Source: Aneurinibacillus sp. Ricciae_BoGa-3
Lineage (GTDB): Bacteria > Bacillota > Bacilli > Aneurinibacillales > Aneurinibacillaceae
NCBI RefSeq assembly: GCF_028421645.1
Contig: NZ_CP116887.1
Span: 2,110,001 to 2,174,000, forward strand
DNA length: 64,000 bases
Reading direction: 5' to 3'
Shown here in pieces: positions 8,536-17,287 of the stretch; the first letter of the stretch is position 1; each line of letters opens with the position of its first letter. Below the pieces are notes generated by a model. The model made no database searches. It saw nothing but the letters and a program-made list of their open reading frames with translations, and was not told where the DNA came from. A program made the translations under genes and the position numbers.

Positions 8536-9723
8536 TCATACAATATTTTTTTCTTTTAACTGCTTAATTTGTTCTATTGTATATCCTAAATTTATTAAAA
8601 TTTCATTCGTTTGCTCACTTAACATAGGGGGATGAGCATACACGCCAGCAGGTGTATCAGAAAGCCGAATTGGGTTATTAACATAAGCAAACTCCCCGAG
8701 TTGTGGGTGGTTCATCTTTTTTAGTAGCCCCCGTTCAGTAACATGGGGATCTTTGAACACTTTATCAATTGTATTAATGGGACTGCAGGGTATTTGGTTG
8801 CTATTGAAGATTTCTAACCACTCATGAACAGTCTTTCTTTGTATTTCAAAGCTAAGGATTTCAGTAAGTGCTTCTCTATTCCTTAATCTCATTTCGTTAG
8901 TCTCAAACTTAGGATCTATTGCTAACTCCATTCTTCCAATCGATTGTGCCAGTCTTTTAAACTGCAGGTTATTTCCTACCGCGATCACCAGGTAATCATC
9001 GCTCGCTTTGAACGTTTGATAGGGAACAACGTTGGGATGATCGTTTCCAAGGCGCTGTGGTGGGTTATTTGTTGCCAAATAATTACTCGTAATGTTAATT
9101 AAAGAGGCGATTGTGCAGTCTAATAAGGAAATGTCTATGGCTTGGCCTTTTCCAGTATGTTTACGTGCCTGTAAAGCAATCAATACAGACATTCCAGCAT
9201 ATAAACTGGCCATAATATCTGAAATAGCTACCCCAACCTTATAAGGATCTCCGTCTTTAGGGCCTGTTATACTCATTAATCCGCTCATGGCTTGAACAAT
9301 GTAATCGTATCCAGGGTGAGAAGCGTATGGTCCTGTTTGTCCAAATCCAGTAATTGAACAGTAAATTAAGCGAGGGTTAGTCTCTTTAAGAGAATCGTAA
9401 TCGAGCCCAAACTTTTTCATGGTTCCTGTTTTAAAATTTTCAACAACAACGTCCGCCTTTTTAGCAAGCTCTTTTATAATTGTTTTACCTTCTTCGGTTT
9501 TCAAATCCACAGTTAAACTCTTCTTATTTCTATTTGCGCATAAATAATATGCACTTTCACCATTTATATCAGGCGGTATCCATCCTCTCGTATCATCGCT
9601 GCCACCAGGCAACTCAACTTTGATAACCTCTGCCCCGAAATCTCCTAACAACATTGTGAAAAAGGGTCCAGCTATTACTCTTGAAAAATCTAAAATTGTT
9701 ATTCCATCCAATGCTTTTTTCAC
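8536..9723 (-). CDS. CaiB/BaiF family (class III) CoA-transferase, complete
   Basis: Full-length 395-aa class III CoA-transferase. N-terminal LDFSRVIAGPFFTMLLGDFGAEVIKVE is the standard opening, followed by NRNKKSLTVDLKTEEGK, GYDYIVQAMSGLMSITG and VGVAISDIMASLYAG, whose Asp is the likely catalytic residue. Start is GTG 9723 with GGAGGTGCGGCA before it. The gene is divergent from the MDR oxidoreductase and convergent with the fumarase operon. It is a different subtype from the transferase at base 1 and may activate the acid degraded by the acyl-CoA dehydrogenases encoded next door, with succinyl-CoA as possible donor. Confidence 0.92.
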   Translation of the reverse strand: MKKALDGITILDFSRVIAGPFFTMLLGDFGAEVIKVELPGGSDDTRGWIPPDINGESAYYLCANRNKKSLTVDLKTEEGKTIIKELAKKADVVVENFKTGTMKKFGLDYDSLKETNPRLIYCSITGFGQTGPYASHPGYDYIVQAMSGLMSITGPKDGDPYKVGVAISDIMASLYAGMSVLIALQARKHTGKGQAIDISLLDCTIASLINITSNYLATNNPPQRLGNDHPNVVPYQTFKASDDYLVIAVGNNLQFKRLAQSIGRMELAIDPKFETNEMRLRNREALTEILSFEIQRKTVHEWLEIFNSNQIPCSPINTIDKVFKDPHVTERGLLKKMNHPQLGEFAYVNNPIRLSDTPAGVYAHPPMLSEQTNEILINLGYTIEQIKQLKEKNIV

Positions 9724-9825
9724 TGCCGCACCTCCGGTTTTAAAAGAGTAACAAACTTAACTATTTTTATCACAATATTTGTATACGAAATGGTCAAAAA
9801 ATATAACGTAAATTTTAAACTTTTA

Positions 9826-9839
9826 GTATTCTACAATAC
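9826..9839. promoter_or_regulatory. Short palindrome in divergent promoter region
   Basis: GTATT-CTAC-AATAC is a 5+4+5 palindrome between the divergent CoA-transferase and MDR genes, in an AT-rich 200-bp region. It could be an operator, for example for the IclR regulator encoded at 18,842; no second copy was located by eye. Confidence 0.3.
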
Positions 9840-9923
9840 CGTTAATCAACATAGTATACCTGTAAGCGGTACGAATTAGTCCGCATGGGAGTCAGATATA
9901 CCCTTTTTAAAAAGGAGAATGAG

Positions 9924-10943
9924 ATGAAAGCAATTGGGTTTTTGCGTGACCCATTAATAAACGGGGGATCTTTCGAGGAATTTGAGATCGAAAAAACGCT
10001 TCCAACTGGCCGCGATTTACTTGTAGAAGTAAAAGCGGTTTCTGTTAATCCACTGGATGTGAAAATGCGGTCTCGCGGCGATTTAGTCAAAAAAATCCCA
10101 ATGGTTCTCGGTTGGGATGCAGCAGGTGTTGTTGTAGAAGTCGGGCCGGACTGTTCTCTCTTTAAGCCAGGTGATGCGGTATATTATGCAGGAAGTATTA
10201 TGCAGTCTGGTTGCTGTAGTGAGTTCCACCTTGTAGACGAACGTATAGTCGGGAGAAAACCGAAAACCTTGGATTTTGCACAAGCAGCATCCCTGCCATT
10301 AACTGGGCTTACAGCCTGGGAAGGACTCTTTGAACGTTTGAGTATTTCTCTGCAGAACGATGCTCACCAGGAGCAGAGCATTCTCATTATTGGTTCTGCT
10401 GGTGGGGTAGGTTCTATTGCGACGCAGCTCGCAAAATTGGCTGGGCTTTATGTGATTGGAACTGCTTCACGCGAGGAGTCTATTAAATGGACGACAGCCC
10501 ATGGAGCAAGCTTTGCTATTGATCATAATCATTTATTTGCCCCTCAATTAAAAGAAATTGGTTTTTCAAGCGTGGATTACATTTTTTGTTTAAATGGTTT
10601 AGGGAAATATTGGGGGCAAATGGCTCGAGTTATTGTTCCACAAGGTAAAATCTGTTCCGTAGTCGATCCTGATTGCCCGGTTGATCTTTCCTTACTTAAA
10701 AACAAAAGTGCTACTTTTGCCTGGCAAGCTGTATTTACCAGATCAAGCTACCAAACAGCTGATATGATCGAGCAGCATAAAATTCTTAATGCTTTATCGG
10801 AATTAGTTGACCACGGAAAAATAAAACAAACTGTGGCCGAATGTCTTACACCAATAAACGCTGCTAATATGGAATTGGCCCATAAAAAATTAGAAAGCGG
10901 TAGGATGATTGGGAAAATTGTATTGAAGCAATTTCGTAATTAA
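9924..10943 (+). CDS. Zinc-independent MDR-family NADPH:quinone reductase-like / alcohol dehydrogenase-like protein
   Basis: Medium-chain dehydrogenase/reductase of 339 aa. The N-terminal GroES-like fold shows VEVKAVSVNPLDVKMR and WDAAGVVVEVG, and the nucleotide-binding fold has GSAGGVGSIATQLAKLAG. The catalytic-zinc Cys/His set is not evident, which points to the quinone-oxidoreductase/enoyl-reductase branch. ATG 9924 has AAAGGAGA at 9911-9918; an earlier in-frame ATG at 9885 lacks a ribosome site. It precedes the acyl-CoA dehydrogenase pair and may reduce an enoyl or quinoid intermediate, but its substrate is unknown. Confidence 0.85.
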   Translation: MKAIGFLRDPLINGGSFEEFEIEKTLPTGRDLLVEVKAVSVNPLDVKMRSRGDLVKKIPMVLGWDAAGVVVEVGPDCSLFKPGDAVYYAGSIMQSGCCSEFHLVDERIVGRKPKTLDFAQAASLPLTGLTAWEGLFERLSISLQNDAHQEQSILIIGSAGGVGSIATQLAKLAGLYVIGTASREESIKWTTAHGASFAIDHNHLFAPQLKEIGFSSVDYIFCLNGLGKYWGQMARVIVPQGKICSVVDPDCPVDLSLLKNKSATFAWQAVFTRSSYQTADMIEQHKILNALSELVDHGKIKQTVAECLTPINAANMELAHKKLESGRMIGKIVLKQFRN

Positions 10944-10981
10944 ATAATCAGTATTTCAATTCTGGTGAGGTGAATTTAATA

Positions 10982-12136
10982 TTGAAGAGTTTAAAAATAC
11001 CTGTTGTTTATTTTTCGGAACACGAGCAGTCATTAAGACGGGAAATACGGCAATTTATATACGATCAACGAGAAAATGGAACATTTGAACCAAAGTGTGA
11101 CAGTTGGTTAAGTGGTTATTCTCCGCAATTAAGCCGAAAGTTGGGAGAACGCGGATGGATTGGAATGACTTGGCCAAAACGTTATGGAGGACACGAACGT
11201 TCTGCCATTGATAGATACGTAGTTACGGAAGAGTTGTTGGCGGCAGGAGCTCCAGTATCTGCCCATTGGATCGCGGATCGGCAAAGCGGACCTTTATTAC
11301 TCCGTTTTGGAACAGAACAACAGCGAGAGTTTTACCTGCCGAAAATTGCTATAGGGGAATGTTACTTTGCTATCGGACTGAGTGAACCAAATGCAGGTTC
11401 GGATTTAGCAGCAGTGAATTCGAGAGCAATCAAAGTGGAAAATGGATGGATACTGAATGGAAGCAAAATTTGGACCAGCGGTGCTCACTTCGCCCATTAT
11501 ATGATTAGCCTCTGTCGAACTTCTCCGTTGAATCCTGAAAGACGCCATGATGGGATGACCCAATTCATTGTGGACTTGTCTGCACCCGGCGTAACAGTTC
11601 GTCCGATACATCTGATGACAGGTGAACACCATTTTAATGAAGTTATCTTTGAAGATGTGTTTATTCCGGATGAAATGGTGATAGGCGAAGTTGGAAATGG
11701 GTGGAAACAGGGAATGACCGAACTGGCCTATGAAAGAAGCGGTCCGGAAAGATTTTTAAGCACGTTCTCTCTTTTGGAAGAACTGTTAAATGTACTGCAG
11801 GAAAAGCCTGACAAGCAGTTGATGGGTGAACTTAGCAAATTGGTTTCCCGTTTGTGGACACTTCGGCATATGTCGATTGGTATTGCCCAAATGTTGCAGG
11901 AAGGGATTACGCCAGATATAGCAGCTGCACTGGTTAAAGATATGGGAACCAGGTTTGAACAACAAGTTGCCGAAATAGCACGACTGCTCGTCTCTGTTTC
12001 TCCGTCTACAATTTCGCCTTCCCGATTCGAAAAGCTGATTGCACAGGCCATCCTGCACGCTCCAGGTTTTACCCTTCGTGGGGGAACAACTGAAATACTT
12101 CGCGGTATTGTTGCCAAGGGGGTAATTGCAAATTGA
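10982..12136 (+). CDS. Acyl-CoA dehydrogenase family protein (subunit 1 of a pair)
   Basis: Flavoprotein of 384 aa with the acyl-CoA dehydrogenase layout: N-terminal helices, the beta domain segment FAIGLSEPNAGSDLAAV (FAD/substrate contact) and C-terminal GGTTEILRGIVAKGV. GAGGTG (10966-10971) favours TTG 10982 over a GTG at 10970. The stop overlaps the next acyl-CoA dehydrogenase start by 4 bp. Such side-by-side, unequal pairs resemble the FadE28/FadE29 type, where two proteins form one heteromeric enzyme. Introduces a double bond next to the CoA ester and hands electrons to ETF. Confidence 0.88.
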   Translation: MKSLKIPVVYFSEHEQSLRREIRQFIYDQRENGTFEPKCDSWLSGYSPQLSRKLGERGWIGMTWPKRYGGHERSAIDRYVVTEELLAAGAPVSAHWIADRQSGPLLLRFGTEQQREFYLPKIAIGECYFAIGLSEPNAGSDLAAVNSRAIKVENGWILNGSKIWTSGAHFAHYMISLCRTSPLNPERRHDGMTQFIVDLSAPGVTVRPIHLMTGEHHFNEVIFEDVFIPDEMVIGEVGNGWKQGMTELAYERSGPERFLSTFSLLEELLNVLQEKPDKQLMGELSKLVSRLWTLRHMSIGIAQMLQEGITPDIAAALVKDMGTRFEQQVAEIARLLVSVSPSTISPSRFEKLIAQAILHAPGFTLRGGTTEILRGIVAKGVIAN

Positions 12137-13197
12137 ACGACATCACACAAATGCTCATTAACTCTGCCACTAAAATCATGAAGGATACATGTACAAAGGA
12201 GCTTATAAATGAAGCGGAACGAGGGAATTGGTCCACTGCGCTGTGGGCTACATTGAAAGAAGCAGGCATGATAACGGTAGCCATTCCCGAAGAGCTGGGT
12301 GGAAACGGAGGGAGTGTGACAGATGCCTTACATATTCTTCGCTTGGCCGGTAAATACTCTGCGCCTATTCCACTTGCCGAAACCTTTCTAGTAAATTGGC
12401 TGTTGGCCAATCTAAATCAACAAGTTTCAGACGAACCTATCTCTTTTGCCCTTCCATATGACAATGAGAGTTTCTTGTTTGATAAACGAGACAATGGATG
12501 GGTCATCTCTGGCCAAGCCAGTTTTGTACCATGGGCTAGATATGTTAAACGAATCCTTGTATTTGGACAAACAAACTCACAACACGTTGTAGCACTACTT
12601 TCACGTGAAGACGGAAAAATCATAACAGGTCAAAATCTTGCTGGTGAAGCAAGGGATACGGTTGTATATGAGCACAGACTGGTCAGGGATTGCCAGGTAA
12701 TTCCTGTGTCATTGCAGAATGTTAAGAAGCAACTTTGGTACGGCGGAGCCGTCGCGCGGATAGTGTTAATGGCGGGAGCTCTAGATAGAGTGTTAGAACA
12801 GACGCTAGCCTATTCTTTAGAGCGTTCACAGTTTGGAAGGCCTATCCACCGTTTTCAGGCTATCCAACATCAAATAGCGCTGTTGGCTGGAGAGGTGGCG
12901 GCGGCAGGTGTTGCATGTGAATATGCTGTCAAAGCGTATGAGGATGGCCTTCTATCAAAAGAGATTGCTATGGCTAAGATTAGGATTAACGAAGCTGCAG
13001 GATTGGCAGCTGCCATTTCTCACCAGGTGCATGGAGCAATTGGTTTTACTTATGAACATAGCCTCCATCATAGCACGAGGCGTCTATGGGCGTGGAGAGA
13101 TGAATTTGGTACAGAGAGAGTGTGGGGAGAACGGTTATCTCCAGACTTAATAGAAATAGGCAGAGATGGACTATGGACCTATCTTACAGGGAGATAA
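12133..13197 (+). CDS. Acyl-CoA dehydrogenase family protein (subunit 2 of a pair)
   Basis: A 354-aa acyl-CoA dehydrogenase relative with IPEELGGNGGSVTDAL, the conserved ERSQFGRPIHRFQAIQH helix and HQVHGAIGFTYEHSLH. The middle beta domain is short and poorly conserved, as in the partner subunit of heteromeric enzymes. Start TTG 12133 overlaps the previous gene by 4 bp, which indicates translational coupling and equal amounts of both proteins. I infer that the two genes encode one dehydrogenase; the substrate is unknown. Confidence 0.85.
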   Translation: MNDITQMLINSATKIMKDTCTKELINEAERGNWSTALWATLKEAGMITVAIPEELGGNGGSVTDALHILRLAGKYSAPIPLAETFLVNWLLANLNQQVSDEPISFALPYDNESFLFDKRDNGWVISGQASFVPWARYVKRILVFGQTNSQHVVALLSREDGKIITGQNLAGEARDTVVYEHRLVRDCQVIPVSLQNVKKQLWYGGAVARIVLMAGALDRVLEQTLAYSLERSQFGRPIHRFQAIQHQIALLAGEVAAAGVACEYAVKAYEDGLLSKEIAMAKIRINEAAGLAAAISHQVHGAIGFTYEHSLHHSTRRLWAWRDEFGTERVWGERLSPDLIEIGRDGLWTYLTGR

Positions 13198-13233
13198 CAG
13201 ACTAATAAAATACCAAGAAAAAGGAGAAGAGGA

Positions 13234-14049
13234 ATGAGTGATTTACTTTTTGCAGTAGAGAATGGGGTAGCACGCATCACATTAAATCGTCCGGATAAAC
13301 TGAATGCGTTTAGCACAGAGATGATCCATTTGTGGATTAACGCATTGGAGACTATCCGGGACAATGAAGAAATACGGGTAGTTGTTTTAACGGGGAATGG
13401 CAGGGCTTTTTGTTCTGGAGGCGACATAAAATCGATGGCCAGAGGCGAAGGATTTCTCTCTAACAATAATGGATCTGAAGATTTTGTATCTACCGCTCTG
13501 GCCCGGAAGAACAGTTTATGGAAGAAGGTTCAACGAATTCCTCTTCTTATGCAAGAAATTGATAAACCGGTGATTGCGGTCATTCATGGATCGGCTATGG
13601 GTGCTGGGCTGGATATGGCACTCATGTGCGATATCCGAATAGCGGCCGAAAGCGCTAAACTAGCAGAAAGTTATGTAAAAGCAGGTATAGTTCCTGGTGA
13701 TGGAGGCGCGTATTTTTTACCTCGAATTGTAGGTGTTGATAAGGCCTTAGAGATGCTTTGGCATGGCGATACTTACTCTGCGGAAGAAGCAAAACAGCTA
13801 GGTTTAGTAACGCATGTGATTCCGGATGAAAAAATGAATGAATTTGTTGAAGCCTATATTCAAAGGACGATTGAGGGACCTAAGGAAGTCCTCCGTTTTA
13901 TAAAAAGAGCCGTTTATCAAGGACTTGCAATGGACCTTCGTTCTTCTCTGGATATGATCTCATCCACAATGGGCATCGTTACTGAACTCGAGGATTACCA
14001 AGAGGGTGTAAAGGCAATTATGGATAAACGCAAACCGAAATTCAATTAA
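13234..14049 (+). CDS. Enoyl-CoA hydratase/isomerase family protein
   Basis: Crotonase-fold enzyme of 271 aa. Oxyanion-hole segments GRAFCSGGDIKSM (about residues 58-70) and HGSAMGAGLDMALMCDIRIAAE (about 116-137) are present, and the C-terminus has the common EDYQEGVKAIMDKRKPKF ending. A Glu/Asp pair around residues 140-160 (AESYVKAGIVPGDGGAY) fits hydratase or isomerase activity. Start ATG 13234 follows AAAGGAGAAGAGG. It would act directly after the paired acyl-CoA dehydrogenase. Confidence 0.9.
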   Translation: MSDLLFAVENGVARITLNRPDKLNAFSTEMIHLWINALETIRDNEEIRVVVLTGNGRAFCSGGDIKSMARGEGFLSNNNGSEDFVSTALARKNSLWKKVQRIPLLMQEIDKPVIAVIHGSAMGAGLDMALMCDIRIAAESAKLAESYVKAGIVPGDGGAYFLPRIVGVDKALEMLWHGDTYSAEEAKQLGLVTHVIPDEKMNEFVEAYIQRTIEGPKEVLRFIKRAVYQGLAMDLRSSLDMISSTMGIVTELEDYQEGVKAIMDKRKPKFN

Positions 14050-14062
14050 AATTAAACGTGAA

Positions 14063-14076
14063 TGCAAACGCTTTCT
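14063..14076 (+). promoter_or_regulatory. Possible cre (CcpA) site upstream of the liv-type operon
   Basis: TGCAAACGCTTTCT matches the core of the CcpA operator TGWAANCGNTNWCA with mismatches at the third and last positions. It lies 62 bp before the substrate-binding protein start. Carbon catabolite control of the transporter is plausible but unproven. Confidence 0.35.
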
Positions 14077-14137
14077 GCTTGATTTCGGACAAATCTAAGA
14101 GTAATGATCAGCACCAACCTTAAAGGGGGAATTGAAA

Positions 14138-15331
14138 TTGTTAAATAAAAATTTATCTAAGGTATTTCTGGCATCGACACTTTTAGCAAGTACACTACTG
14201 TTTGGATGCAGCGCACAAAGTACGAGCAAATCAGCGGCTAGTGAGGGCGGTACTAGTAATGACGGCTTTATTAAGATAGGGGCAGCCTTCCCTCTAACAG
14301 GAGGTTCAGCATATACAGGCAAAAGCCTTCAGCAGGCTGTGCAATTAGCAGAGGAAGAAATCAATGCTAAAGGCGGGATTAATGGAAGTAAGTTGAAATT
14401 TCTTTTTGAAGATGACAAAGGAGTTCCGGCGGAAGGGGTTAACGCTGCCCAAAAGTTAATTACACAGGATAAAGTTTCCGCGATTATTGGTGATTATAAT
14501 TCATCGGTGACGTTAGCAGTAAGGTCGGTTACAGAAAGAGCGAAGGTGGTTCAATTAACCCCAGGGTCAACAGCTGATGCAATAACAGAACCAGGTCACC
14601 CTTATATGTTTAGGAATATTATGCCAAATACATTTCAAGGGCCGGAGATGGCAATGTACGCCACAAAAAAATTGAACCTGAAAAACATAGCGATACTGGC
14701 TGAAAACACAGATTATGGACGTTCAGGAGCTGATGCTTTTAAAAAGTCCATTGAAGGACTGGGCGGGAAGATCGCAACAGTTGAATTTTATAATCAAGGT
14801 GATAAAGATTTTTATGCTCAGCTAACCAAAATGAAAGATTTACATCCAGATGGAATTTTTATGGTAGGGGTGACTACAGAAGGGGCGCAAATTCTGAAAC
14901 AAGCACGTGATTTAGGAATTAAAACACAATGGCTCGGACTGGCTGGTTTCACAAATGATAGTTTTCCTAAGCTTGCGGAGGGAGCAGCCGAGGGAATGAT
15001 TCACATAAGTTACTTTGAACCAAATGCCTATAAATATTTTCCGGACTCTAAACAATTTGTTGAAAGCTATTCCAAAAAATTTGGAGAAATGCCGGATATG
15101 TATGCTGGCAATGGCTATGAAGCAGCCTATATTCTTGCTGAAGCAATAAAAAAAGCAGGCAGTGGGGATCGTCAAAAAATTGATGATGCAATGAAACAGA
15201 TTAAGGATCTTCCAGGCATTTGTGGACCGACCACATTCGATCAAAACGGCCAAGCCAAAAAGGGATTGGTATTCGTAAAAATTGAAAACGGAAAACGCGT
15301 TCCTATTGGATCGGATAAGGATATTAATTGA
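14138..15331 (+). CDS. ABC transporter substrate-binding lipoprotein, Leu/Ile/Val-binding (LivJ/Peripla_BP_6) family
   Basis: Extracellular receptor for the importer encoded downstream, about 397 aa. The N-terminus is a lipoprotein signal with lipobox LLFGC, so it is anchored to the membrane by a lipidated Cys. The mature protein begins IKIGAAFPLTGGSAYTGKS, typical of branched-chain amino acid or carboxylate receptors of this family. TTG 14138 sits 7 nt after AAAGGGGGA; a TTG at 14132 is too close. Because the operon follows CoA-thioester genes, the ligand may be an aromatic or organic acid instead of an amino acid. Confidence 0.9.
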   Translation: MLNKNLSKVFLASTLLASTLLFGCSAQSTSKSAASEGGTSNDGFIKIGAAFPLTGGSAYTGKSLQQAVQLAEEEINAKGGINGSKLKFLFEDDKGVPAEGVNAAQKLITQDKVSAIIGDYNSSVTLAVRSVTERAKVVQLTPGSTADAITEPGHPYMFRNIMPNTFQGPEMAMYATKKLNLKNIAILAENTDYGRSGADAFKKSIEGLGGKIATVEFYNQGDKDFYAQLTKMKDLHPDGIFMVGVTTEGAQILKQARDLGIKTQWLGLAGFTNDSFPKLAEGAAEGMIHISYFEPNAYKYFPDSKQFVESYSKKFGEMPDMYAGNGYEAAYILAEAIKKAGSGDRQKIDDAMKQIKDLPGICGPTTFDQNGQAKKGLVFVKIENGKRVPIGSDKDIN

Positions 15332-15357
15332 TTTAAATTGAAAAATGGGATTTACAA

Positions 15358-15383
15358 AGTTGTCCCTGATATCAGGGACAACT
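15358..15383. promoter_or_regulatory. 26-bp perfect palindrome between receptor and permease genes
   Basis: AGTTGTCCCTGAT followed directly by its exact reverse complement. As RNA it forms a strong hairpin of about 11 bp with no T run after it, 27 bp past the receptor stop. It fits an mRNA 3'-end stabiliser that raises receptor over permease expression, or an operator. Confidence 0.75.
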
Positions 15384-15409
15384 AATCCTTGAAAGGGGGG
15401 TTTGTAAAT

Positions 15410-16285
15410 ATGATTGAATTTCTCCAACAAACAATTAATGGCCTGGTTATGGGAAGCAGTTATGTACTGACAGCTCTAGGATTAACGTTAATTTTTGGCA
15501 TGCTGGATATGCTCAATTTTGCTCACGGTGAACTACTTATGGCAGGAGCATTTGTATCTGTCGGGCTGATAATGGGATGGCATGTTCCCTACCTTGTTGC
15601 GATTCCTTTATCAATGATTGCTGTGGCTGTTCTAGGAATTGTCATGGAGCGTTTTGCCTTTCGTCCGCTCCATAATTCTGATCGCATTAACCTTTTAGTA
15701 AGCTCACTTGGGGTATCTATCATTTTACAAAATGCCGTCCAGTTAATATGTGGCCCTGATCCAAGGAATTTGGCATCTCCATTTAGCAACATTCAAATTC
15801 ATCTGGCCGGGTTAGCGTTAAATGGGCAGCGGATAGTAATTGTTTTCGTTTCAGCTCTATTGATTTCCTTTCTTTATTTCGTTATACACAAAACAAAAAT
15901 GGGAATCGCAATGCGAGCCTGCGCCTTTGATATGGAAGTTACAAAATTGATGGGAATTAAATCCAATTCTATCATTGTTGCTACTTTTGCAATTGGGGCG
16001 GGACTTGCAGGAACTGCTGGTACACTTTTAGCTCCTATCTTTAGTGTTTACCCAACCATGGGTGTGATGGCTACTGTAAAGGCATTTGTGGTTGTTTTAC
16101 TTGGGGGTGTGGGAAATGTCACGGGTGCCATTTTTGGCGGTTTTATTCTTGGGCTTGTTGAAACCTACGCGGCAGGTTATTGGTCATCAGAATACAAAGA
16201 TGTAATTGCATTTGTCATACTGATCCTTATTTTACTATTTAAGCCTGAAGGCCTGTTTGGAAAAAGCGTACAGGAGAAGGTGTAA
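15410..16285 (+). CDS. livH: Branched-chain amino acid-type ABC transporter permease
   Basis: Membrane permease of 292 aa with about eight hydrophobic segments. Hallmarks are GLTLIFGMLDMLNFAHGELLM near the N-terminus and the cytoplasmic loop MRACAFDMEVTKLMGIKSN that contacts the ATPases. Start ATG 15410 follows AAAGGGGGG at 15392-15400; an upstream TTG at 15389 lies before that ribosome site. It ends one base before livM. It pairs with LivM to form the channel. Confidence 0.92.
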   Translation: MIEFLQQTINGLVMGSSYVLTALGLTLIFGMLDMLNFAHGELLMAGAFVSVGLIMGWHVPYLVAIPLSMIAVAVLGIVMERFAFRPLHNSDRINLLVSSLGVSIILQNAVQLICGPDPRNLASPFSNIQIHLAGLALNGQRIVIVFVSALLISFLYFVIHKTKMGIAMRACAFDMEVTKLMGIKSNSIIVATFAIGAGLAGTAGTLLAPIFSVYPTMGVMATVKAFVVVLLGGVGNVTGAIFGGFILGLVETYAAGYWSSEYKDVIAFVILILILLFKPEGLFGKSVQEKV

Positions 16286-17287
16286 ATGAATAAAAAAATA
16301 CTGGTGTTGTTCATTGTCCTTATAAGCGTCGTAGTTCCGTTGGTATCCAGCAACGACTACCTCATTCAGATTCTTATTATGAGTGGGATTAACATACTTT
16401 TAGTTCTTAGCCTTAACTTGATATCCGGTTTTGCAGGCCAAATTTCGCTCGGTCATGCAGCGTTTTTCGGTATTGGTGCCTATGCTTCTGCCTTGTTATC
16501 TATGAAAGGATTGAACGTATGGGTGGCAATTCCTGCTGCTGGTTTGGTTGCTGCGATTTTGGGTTTTTTAATTGGCTCTCCAGTGCTAAGGTTACGTGGC
16601 CATTTTTTTGCGATAGCTACGCTTGGATTTGGCGAAATCATTCATTTAGTCTTAAACAACTGGGTTGATGTCACACGCGGCCCAATGGGATTAAGTGGTA
16701 TACCGACACCGGAAAATATCCTCTTCATGGATTTCAGCTTGAAATCAAATTATTACTATTTAATTCTTGTTGTTGTCCTTTTGGCTCTTTACCTATCGAT
16801 AACGGTAAAGCATTCGAAGATGGGGCGTGCGTTATTGGCTATCCGTACGGATGAGATTACAGCTAAAGCCATGGGAATAAATATTGCGTATTATAAGATT
16901 TTTGCTTTCACTTTAAGTGCAGCAATTGCAGGTATTGCGGGTGCAACCTACTCTCACTTTATCCTTTTTCTGAGTCCTGAAACCTTTAGTCTACCCGCCT
17001 CAATTAATATTTTGTTAATGCTGTTAATTGGTGGAATTGGAAGTATCCCTGGATCTGTACTCGGCGGGTTATTTATTACCGTTCTATCAGAGTATCTTCG
17101 TACTTTTGCACAATATCAGATGTTGATATACGGCGTACTTATCGTTTTAATTGTGATTTTTATGCCTAAAGGGCTTAGCGGGCTGCTTCACAAAAGACTT
17201 TTCTTTTCGAGACGCCCAAAAAAAGAAAATAGTCTGCTGCTTAAAAGGGGGTTTGGAACGAATGAGTCAACCCATTCTTCAGACTGA
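16286..17287 (+). CDS. livM: Branched-chain amino acid-type ABC transporter permease
   Basis: Second permease, 333 aa, with the family signature LVLSLNLISGFAGQISLGHAAFFGIGAYASA (about residues 38-68) and the ATPase-contact loop LLAIRTDEITAKAMGIN. Abuts livH with no gap. The C-terminal cytoplasmic tail overlaps the livG start by 26 bp. Forms the transmembrane pore with LivH. Confidence 0.92.
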   Translation: MNKKILVLFIVLISVVVPLVSSNDYLIQILIMSGINILLVLSLNLISGFAGQISLGHAAFFGIGAYASALLSMKGLNVWVAIPAAGLVAAILGFLIGSPVLRLRGHFFAIATLGFGEIIHLVLNNWVDVTRGPMGLSGIPTPENILFMDFSLKSNYYYLILVVVLLALYLSITVKHSKMGRALLAIRTDEITAKAMGINIAYYKIFAFTLSAAIAGIAGATYSHFILFLSPETFSLPASINILLMLLIGGIGSIPGSVLGGLFITVLSEYLRTFAQYQMLIYGVLIVLIVIFMPKGLSGLLHKRLFFSRRPKKENSLLLKRGFGTNESTHSSD

